The notes below the pieces were generated by a model. It searched no databases and was not told the origin of the DNA. It saw nothing but the letters and a program-made list of their open reading frames with translations. The translations under genes were made by a program, and so were the position numbers. DNA of 10,721 nt from Bacteroidales bacterium UBA1216. Its GTDB lineage: Bacteria > Bacteroidota > Bacteroidia > Bacteroidales > Paludibacteraceae. The first letter of the stretch is position 1; each line of letters begins with the position of its first letter. The stretch is from the NCBI GenBank assembly GCA_002309255.1, contig DBXI01000066.1, positions 1-10,721 on the forward strand, read 5' to 3'. Of this stretch, positions 6,442 to 10,721 are shown in pieces.

Positions 6442-7878
6442 TCATCCTACAGTCCCCTCCAGAGATACCTGTAGCAGTTTCTGCGCCTCTACGGCAAACT
6501 CCATCGGTAACTTATCCATCACCTCCTTAGCGTATCCGTTCACTATCAGCCCGACGGCGTCCTCCATACTGATGCCGCGCTGCATGCAGTAGAAGAGCTG
6601 ATCCTCGGATATCTTCGAAGTCGTAGCCTCATGCTCAACCGTGGCGGTAGGGTTCATGAGTTGCATCACGGGGAAAGTGTGTGCGCCGCAAGCATCACCA
6701 ATCAGCAGCGAGTCACACTGCGAGTAGTTACGCGCGTTATCCGCCTTACTGCTCACGCGCACCAACCCCCTGTAGGAGTTCTGACTCTTACCTGCCGATA
6801 TACCTTTGCTCACGATGCGCGAGCGCGTGTTCTTGCCCAGGTGGATCATCTTCGTGCCCGTGTCCGCCTGCTGGTGGTTGTTCGTAACGGCTACGGAGTA
6901 AAACTCCGCCGATGAATTGTCGCCTCTGAGGATGCACGACGGGTACTTCCACGTGATAGCCGAACCGGTCTCCACCTGCGTCCAACTCAGGCGCGCGTTG
7001 TTGTATGTTATGCCGCGTTTGGTAACGAAGTTATAGATGCCTCCCTTGCCGTCCTTATCACCTGGGTACCAGTTCTGAACGGTGGAGTACTTGACCTCCG
7101 CGTCGTCGTGCACGATGATCTCCACGATGGCTGCATGCAGCTGGTTCTCATCGCGCCTTGGGGCAGTGCAACCCTCCAGGTACGACAGGTACGCGCCCTC
7201 GTCAGCTATGAGCAGCGTACGCTCGAACTGACCCGTGTTTTGCGCATTGATGCGGAAGTACGTCGATAGCTCCATCGGACAGCGTACGCCCTTGGGGATA
7301 TAGACGAATGAGCCATCGGAGAACACCGCCGAGTTCAGCGCAGCATAGAAATTATCGGAGTAGGGGACAACGCTTCCCAGATACTTCTTCACCAGCTCTT
7401 CGTGCTCGCGCACCGCTTCGGAGATCGAGCAGAAGATGATACCTTTCTCGGCCAGCGTCTCGCGGAACGTGGTCTTGACCGACACAGAGTCCATCACCGC
7501 ATCCACAGCCATGTTCCCCGCCAGCGCCGCGCGCTCCTCCAGAGGGATACCGAGCTTGTCGAATGTCTTCATGATCTCCGGGTCGATGTCGCTCGCGGTC
7601 TTGGCATTTTGCTTCGGCGCAGCGTAATAAGATATATCTTGGAAATTGATTTCGGGTATTTCCAGATGCGCCCACTTTGGCACCGGCATCGTCAGCCACT
7701 TGCGGTAGGCCTTCAGTCGGAACTCCAATAGCCACTCGGGTTCACCTTTCTTCATGGATATAGTGCGGATAACATCCTCGTTTAACCCCTTGCTGATGAT
7801 GTCCGTCTGCACATCGGTGGTGAAGCCGTACTTGTACTCGCCCGTTGTGACTTCCTGTATGATCTTGTCTTGTTCCAA
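6442..7878 (-). CDS. sufB: Fe-S cluster assembly scaffold protein SufB
   Basis: SufB is the scaffold subunit of the SufBCD complex that builds Fe-S clusters in the cytoplasm. The predicted protein is 478 residues, the usual length. Conserved sites include the YLEGCTAP motif (Cys237), QNSYRGLV, and Cys388 in NYSQCDSLLIG, equivalent to E. coli Cys405. His416-Glu417 lie in EHEATTSKI, and the C-terminus is FAVEAQKLL...SLEGTVG. The open frame extends upstream to an ATG at 7998, but that part lies within the tRNA-Cys gene and its terminator and cannot be real protein. The best start is a TTG at 7878-7876, giving MEQDKIIQEVTTGEYKYGF, which fits the family N-terminus; another in-frame TTG at 7917 lies in the terminator hairpin. 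There is no in-frame ATG before residue 42. No sufC, sufD or sufS is adjacent, and the gene appears monocistronic. Confidence 0.96.
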   Translation of the reverse strand: MEQDKIIQEVTTGEYKYGFTTDVQTDIISKGLNEDVIRTISMKKGEPEWLLEFRLKAYRKWLTMPVPKWAHLEIPEINFQDISYYAAPKQNAKTASDIDPEIMKTFDKLGIPLEERAALAGNMAVDAVMDSVSVKTTFRETLAEKGIIFCSISEAVREHEELVKKYLGSVVPYSDNFYAALNSAVFSDGSFVYIPKGVRCPMELSTYFRINAQNTGQFERTLLIADEGAYLSYLEGCTAPRRDENQLHAAIVEIIVHDDAEVKYSTVQNWYPGDKDGKGGIYNFVTKRGITYNNARLSWTQVETGSAITWKYPSCILRGDNSSAEFYSVAVTNNHQQADTGTKMIHLGKNTRSRIVSKGISAGKSQNSYRGLVRVSSKADNARNYSQCDSLLIGDACGAHTFPVMQLMNPTATVEHEATTSKISEDQLFYCMQRGISMEDAVGLIVNGYAKEVMDKLPMEFAVEAQKLLQVSLEGTVG

Positions 7879-7899
7879 TCGTGTAATCTTGAAATCTTC

Positions 7900-7930
7900 A
7901 AATAAAAGAACCGCCAATGTTGGCGGCTCT
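7900..7930 (-). terminator. Terminator of tRNA-Cys, directly upstream of sufB
   Basis: Immediately after the encoded CCA end, the minus strand forms a 10-bp stem (AGAGCCGCCA with TGGCGGTTCT, one G-U pair) and a 4-nt loop, followed by TTTATTT. This is a standard intrinsic terminator. It ends only about 22 bases before the proposed TTG start of sufB. Confidence 0.8.
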
Positions 7931-8004
7931 TGGAGGTCGGTAGCAGATTCGAACCGCTGTCCCCGGTTTTGCAGACCGGTCCCTAACCACTCGGGCAACC
8001 GACC
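7931..8004 (-). tRNA. tRNA-Cys (anticodon GCA)
   Basis: The minus strand folds into a complete cloverleaf. The acceptor stem is GGTCGGT with ACCGACC (7 bp), the D stem CCC with GGG, and the anticodon stem CCGGT with ACCGG around the loop CTGCAAA. The variable loop is 4 nt, and the T arm is AGCGG, TTCGAAT, CTGCT. The anticodon at loop positions 34-36 is GCA, which reads UGC and UGU. The discriminator base is U73, the main identity element of tRNA-Cys, and CCA is encoded (7933-7931). Confidence 0.97.
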
Positions 8005-8006
8005 AA

Positions 8007-8040
8007 TCGCGTTTGGCTAATCGCTTTTACACAAACGCGA
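8007..8040 (-). repeat. Hairpin in the tRNA-Cys 5' leader
   Basis: TCGCGTTTG and CAAACGCGA form a perfect 9-bp inverted repeat around a 16-nt loop. It fills the space between the predicted transcription start (about 8039) and the mature tRNA 5' end (8004). The precursor RNA would therefore begin with this hairpin, which RNase P would remove. Confidence 0.7.
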
Positions 8041-8043
8041 ATG

Positions 8044-8075
8044 CAAAGATACAACTTTTTTTTGAAATATGCAAA
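8044..8075 (-). promoter_or_regulatory. Promoter of tRNA-Cys
   Basis: On the minus strand, TTTG (8075-8072), a 20-nt spacer and TATCTTTG (8051-8044) match the Bacteroidetes -33/-7 consensus exactly. Transcription should start near 8039. The -33 lies within TTTGCATATTTC, similar to the other two promoters in this window, and inside one arm of a large inverted repeat. Confidence 0.85.
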
Positions 8076-8109
8076 TATTTTGGCAAAAAAGTGCAAAATA
8101 TTTGCATAT
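8067..8109. repeat. AT-rich 16-bp inverted repeat over the tRNA-Cys -33 region
   Basis: Perfect arms at 8067-8082 (ATATGCAAATATTTTG) and 8094-8109 are separated by 11 bases containing an A6 run on the plus strand. The repeat begins 5 bases after the S41 protease stop, and one arm contains the -33 element of the tRNA-Cys promoter. It could be the 3' structure of the protease message, a protein-binding site, or both. It is not followed by T-rich sequence in the protease direction, so it is not a normal terminator. Confidence 0.7.
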
Positions 8110-8114
8110 TCATG

Positions 8115-9740
8115 TCATTCTTTGTTTGTCAAGGTGACAATTGCACGCTTTGTGATGTCATCATCACGCTCAAAGAGCGGGAAGAAGCCTTTGTCACCCA
8201 TGATGTCGCGCACGATGTATGCATTCACTATCCGCACGAGTAGCGCGCGCGATTTGGCGAGCTCTTTTTCGTTGGGCTCTACGCCCTTCTGCTGGCAGAA
8301 CTCTACGAACTCGGGCACCCAGTTTGCGGCGAGCAGATACTTCTCCAGATCCTGCCAGCGCGTGTACTTGCTCAGTTGCTTGCGGTGCGTATCTGCATAG
8401 CGGTAAGCGAACTGGTAGGTGAACGCCCTGTTGCTCACGATGTTGAAGTACGGACTGAACTGCGTCGTGTCACGCCCTACAAAGATATCCGGCATAATTC
8501 CTCCGCCACCATATACGATTCGCCCCTTCTTCGTCTTATATACGGTCGTATCCGCAAAATGGATACTGTCTGCCGAGTAGAACTCCCCGTGCTCGAAGCG
8601 TTCCTCCAGATCCTGCTGGTAGGTCTCTTTATCGCCCAAGGTGTAAGGCTTCTGTATGCATCTGCCAGATGGCGTGTAGTAACGTGCTACGGTCAGCCGC
8701 ACTGCACTCCCGTCAGCAAACGGGAACTGTTGCTGCACTAACCCCTTGCCGAAAGAGCGACGACCGATGATCGTGGCGCGGTCGTTATCCTGCATCGCGC
8801 CTGCGAAGATCTCCGAAGCCGATGCGGAGAAGTTATCAATCAGCACCACCAGCGGCACATCCTTGAACCGTCCGCCACCGTTGGCACGTGCCTCATAACG
8901 TGGATAAGACCGTCCTTCGGAGTAAACGATCAGATCGCCCGCCTGAAGGAACTCATTGGCCATCTTCACAGCCTGATCCAAGTAGCCGCCGCTGTTCTCC
9001 CTGAGGTCAACGATATACTCCGTTGCCCCCTCGGCACGCAGCTGAGCCAGGGCGTTGATGAACTCCTTGTACGTCGTCTCGCCGAACTTGTTCACTCTAA
9101 TAAAACCAATTTTGGCTTTACTACCTGACGGCTCAATGATGAACGACGCATCCACTGAGTGCACAGGTATATCGCCGCGAACGATGGTGAAATTCAGTAT
9201 CTCCGGCGTACCGCTACGCAAAATACCGAGCTTGACCTCTGTGCCTTTCGGTCCGCGCAGGGTGTGCATCACGCGCTCGTTGGTCGTGCCTTTGCCCACA
9301 AACGTCGAGTCGTTTACCATAACAATCTTGTCACCCGCCAGCACGCCTACATGCTCACTCGGGCCGCCTGAAATCACCGCCACGATGTTCACCGTGTCGC
9401 TCTGGATAGTGAACTGCACGCCGATGCCCGAGAACGAACCCGACAACTCGGAGTTGACCAGCTCGATGTCCTTCTTCGGGATATACGACGAGTGGGGATC
9501 CAATTGCTTGACCAGATCGTCGAGCACGATATCCGTGATCGAATCGATATCCAGTGTATCCACATACGACTGCTGCATGAGTTGCAGCAACTGGTCGGTC
9601 TTGGATGATGGCGCCATCATCAACTGGCCGTTACGGATATAGAAATGCTGTGCATTCACCTTGTTGCTCACCGCATTGCCGATGATGAACCCAACCAAAA
9701 TGCACAAAATAGAAACTGATGGTAAAATATACTTCTTCAT
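8115..9740 (-). CDS. S41-family C-terminal processing protease (CtpA/Prc type)
   Basis: Enzymes of this family sit at the envelope and cleave proteins near their C-termini using a Ser-Lys dyad. The product is 541 residues. A signal peptide or anchor covers residues 1-24 (MKKYILPSVSILCILVGF). A conserved N-terminal helical region (LDPHSSYIP at 80-88) follows, then a PDZ domain at about 100-185 (GSFSGIGVQF, GDKIVMVND), then the S41 core. The nucleophile is Ser307 in FSASASEIFAGA and the general base Lys332 in SFGKGLVQ, 25 residues apart as in E. coli Prc. VDLRENSGG at 244-252 is also diagnostic. A TTG 27 bases upstream would add nine residues encoded by repeat DNA; the ATG at 9740 is better because it starts the signal sequence directly. 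The gene lies 86 bases after the dCMP deaminase gene, probably in one operon. Confidence 0.95.
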   Translation of the reverse strand: MKKYILPSVSILCILVGFIIGNAVSNKVNAQHFYIRNGQLMMAPSSKTDQLLQLMQQSYVDTLDIDSITDIVLDDLVKQLDPHSSYIPKKDIELVNSELSGSFSGIGVQFTIQSDTVNIVAVISGGPSEHVGVLAGDKIVMVNDSTFVGKGTTNERVMHTLRGPKGTEVKLGILRSGTPEILNFTIVRGDIPVHSVDASFIIEPSGSKAKIGFIRVNKFGETTYKEFINALAQLRAEGATEYIVDLRENSGGYLDQAVKMANEFLQAGDLIVYSEGRSYPRYEARANGGGRFKDVPLVVLIDNFSASASEIFAGAMQDNDRATIIGRRSFGKGLVQQQFPFADGSAVRLTVARYYTPSGRCIQKPYTLGDKETYQQDLEERFEHGEFYSADSIHFADTTVYKTKKGRIVYGGGGIMPDIFVGRDTTQFSPYFNIVSNRAFTYQFAYRYADTHRKQLSKYTRWQDLEKYLLAANWVPEFVEFCQQKGVEPNEKELAKSRALLVRIVNAYIVRDIMGDKGFFPLFERDDDITKRAIVTLTNKE

Positions 9741-9822
9741 ATTCGTCTTTGTTCTTTTAGCAGCCAAAATAGGCTGCGGTCTTTGCTCTTTTAACGAAAC
9801 GGTCTTTTATCTTTGAGCGAAG
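9741..9822 (-). repeat. AAAGACCGCT-type repeat array upstream of S41 gene
   Basis: On the minus strand the spacer contains CTTCGCTCAAAGAT, a unit running from AAAAGACCGTTTCG to AAAAGAGC, and a unit from AAAGACCGCAGCC to GCTAAAAGAAC, ending in AAAGACGAAT before the ATG. These match the units between ispH and pfkA on the plus strand. The third unit contains a 6-bp stem (GCAGCC with GGCTGC, loop of 6) at 9760-9777. Confidence 0.75.
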
Positions 9823-9826
9823 CAAT

Positions 9827-10246
9827 CTACTCATCCGGCATAAAGTCCACCTGCACACCAGCTCTCTCCAGCAGCTCTACGCCATCCATCAGCCTGTACT
9901 TCTCGCCGTACACTACGCGCTTAATACCCGCCTGGATGATCAGCTTGGAGCACTCCATGCACGGCGAGGCGGTCACATATAGCGTCGCGCCGTCCGAACT
10001 GTTGCTCGAGCGAGCCACCTTGCTGATGGCATTCGCCTCGGCATGCAGCACATAGGGCTTGCTCACGTTGTTCTCATCCTCGCACACGTTCTCAAATCCA
10101 GATGGAGTGCCGTTATAGCCGTCGGAGATGATCATCTGGTCGCGCACGAGCAGCGCACCGACCTTGCGACGTACACAATAACTATTTTCCGCCCACGTGC
10201 GCGCCATGCGCATGTATAGGTGATCGCGTTTGTCTTGTTTGTTCAT
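9827..10246 (-). CDS. dCMP deaminase
   Basis: Zinc-dependent cytosolic enzyme that deaminates dCMP to dUMP, the precursor of dTMP. The 139-residue product has the deaminase signature. VGALLVRDQMIISDGYNGTPSG lies at 29-50, broken here by no gaps; HAEANAI contains the zinc ligand His68 and the catalytic Glu70; SPCMECSKLI contains Cys96 and Cys99. Its length is usual for bacterial dCMP deaminases. The ATG at 10246 gives MNKQDKRDHLYMRMARTWAENS, a normal family N-terminus. It lies between efp and the S41 protease gene on the same strand. A TTTGCA sequence about 40 bases upstream has no good -7 partner, so whether it has its own promoter or depends on readthrough from efp is unclear. Confidence 0.95.
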   Translation of the reverse strand: MNKQDKRDHLYMRMARTWAENSYCVRRKVGALLVRDQMIISDGYNGTPSGFENVCEDENNVSKPYVLHAEANAISKVARSSNSSDGATLYVTASPCMECSKLIIQAGIKRVVYGEKYRLMDGVELLERAGVQVDFMPDE

Positions 10247-10310
10247 ATCTCTATCTATTTAGTAGTCCTGCTCTATGATGTGCAAAATCCGTGCCGAACT
10301 GTACGGAAGA

Positions 10311-10350
10311 ACAACAATCCCACACGTCATTGTTGATGCGGGATTGTTGT
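10311..10350 (-). terminator. Hairpin between efp and dCMP deaminase genes, possible terminator
   Basis: A 14-bp stem (ACAACAATCCCGCA with TGTGGGATTGTTGT on the minus strand, one G-U pair) encloses a 12-nt loop. It lies 52 bases after the efp stop. The sequence after it (TCTTCCGTAC) is only weakly T-rich, so termination may be incomplete. On the plus strand it is followed by a more T-rich stretch, but no gene enters from that side. Confidence 0.6.
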
Positions 10351-10401
10351 ACGAGTTTGTTTTCGAGTGCTGTAAGTCTTGCTCCCGATTGTGCGCAGCG
10401 C

Positions 10402-10721
10402 TTATTTTACGCGCTCGCAGTAGCTACCGTCGCGGGTGTCAACGCGAACGATCTCTCCTTCGTTGATGAACAACGGCACGCGGATCTCAGCGCCGGTCTC
10501 CAACTTGGCGGGCTTCAGCGTGTTCGTAGCGGTGTCACCACGCAGACCCGGCTCGGTGTAGGCGATAGCCAACTCAACCTTAGCAGGCAGCTCGGCGAAC
10601 AGGATGGTGTCGGTCGACGCGTCCGATACAACATCCACTACAAAGCCTTCCTTCAAATAGTCAACGCCAGTAATCAGGTCGTGAGCTATGGGTACCTGCT
10701 CGTAGGTCTCGTTGTTCATGA
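10402..10721 (-). CDS. efp: Elongation factor P, C-terminal part (cut by right edge)
   Basis: EF-P helps ribosomes through polyproline stretches. Only about the last 106 residues are present, covering OB domains II and III. Diagnostic segments are MNNETYEQ at the edge, LKEGFVVDVV, AELPAKVELAIAYTEPGLRGDTATNTLKPAKLETG, which is the family signature region, and VPLFINEGEIVRVDTRDGSYCERVK at the C-terminus. The methionine at 10719 is not the start: the two bases before it complete a Phe codon in the common EF-P order Phe-Met-(Asp/Asn)-x-Glu-Thr-Tyr-Glu. The KOW-like domain I with the modified tip residue lies outside the window. Confidence 0.97.
   Translation of the reverse strand, partial: MNNETYEQVPIAHDLITGVDYLKEGFVVDVVSDASTDTILFAELPAKVELAIAYTEPGLRGDTATNTLKPAKLETGAEIRVPLFINEGEIVRVDTRDGSYCERVK

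Noticed and set aside
7879..7998. Extension of sufB to an ATG at 7998, giving a 518-residue protein
   Set aside because: The extra 40 codons are the antisense-free coding of tRNA-Cys and its terminator hairpin; family N-termini begin close to the TTG at 7878.
9055..9642. 195-codon plus-strand frame opposite the S41 protease
   Set aside because: It is the antisense of strongly conserved S41 and PDZ sequence and shows no recognisable protein features.
9741..9767. TTG start for the S41 protease, nine residues longer
   Set aside because: The extra residues (AAKRTKTN) come from spacer repeat and hairpin DNA; the ATG at 9740 directly opens the signal sequence.
10717..10719. Methionine at 10719 as start of a 105-residue protein
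   Set aside because: The sequence is the interior of EF-P; the bases upstream continue the frame as the usual Phe-Met-Asn-x-Glu-Thr-Tyr order.

Overview
The window is a stretch of a Bacteroidota chromosome, most likely from a member of the Bacteroidales that has a type IX secretion system (T9SS). Three things point there. The first is three promoters of the Bacteroidetes type (TTTG, 20-nt spacer, TAnCTTTG). The second is a porQ gene. The third is SufB, IspH, CMP kinase and S41 protease sequences of Bacteroidales character. The genus cannot be fixed from the sequence alone.

Layout. Positions 1-1013 (minus) hold the N-terminal part of an unrecognised secreted protein that runs off the left edge. 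A divergent promoter region (1014-1253) separates it from a tightly packed plus-strand operon: porQ (T9SS outer-membrane protein), a lipoprotein serpin, cmk (CMP kinase), ispH (last step of the MEP isoprenoid pathway) and pfkA (phosphofructokinase). This operon ends at a bidirectional terminator (6395-6427), where it meets the minus-strand sufB. sufB lies directly behind a tRNA-Cys gene, and that tRNA's own terminator sits between them. Upstream of the tRNA, still on the minus strand, are an S41 carboxy-terminal processing protease, a dCMP deaminase and the C-terminal half of elongation factor P, cut by the right edge.

Genes together. Most are housekeeping: pyrimidine nucleotide supply (cmk, dCMP deaminase), isoprenoids (ispH), glycolysis (pfkA), Fe-S assembly (sufB), translation (efp, tRNA-Cys) and envelope proteolysis (S41). 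porQ, the serpin and the left-edge secreted protein belong to the envelope and secretion layer. A surface protease inhibitor co-transcribed with a T9SS component would suit an organism that exports proteases, but that is inference.

The most unusual structure is a series of short tandem repeats inside and between these genes. They are (GTCGAAA)x4 in cmk, a degenerate 7-bp GTGAAAN array that supplies the cmk stop and the ispH start, a degenerate 8-bp ACGANATY array within ispH, and a 22-23-bp AAAGACCGCT-type repeat. The last forms the ispH C-terminus and the ispH-pfkA spacer, and recurs on the other strand between the dCMP deaminase and S41 genes. Other points of note are the tRNA-Cys/terminator/sufB arrangement with a TTG start, a long inverted repeat and a leader hairpin at the tRNA-Cys promoter, and an extended -33 promoter sequence shared by three promoters.

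No insertion sequence, CRISPR array, rRNA or phage gene was seen. No gap between genes exceeds 300 bases.
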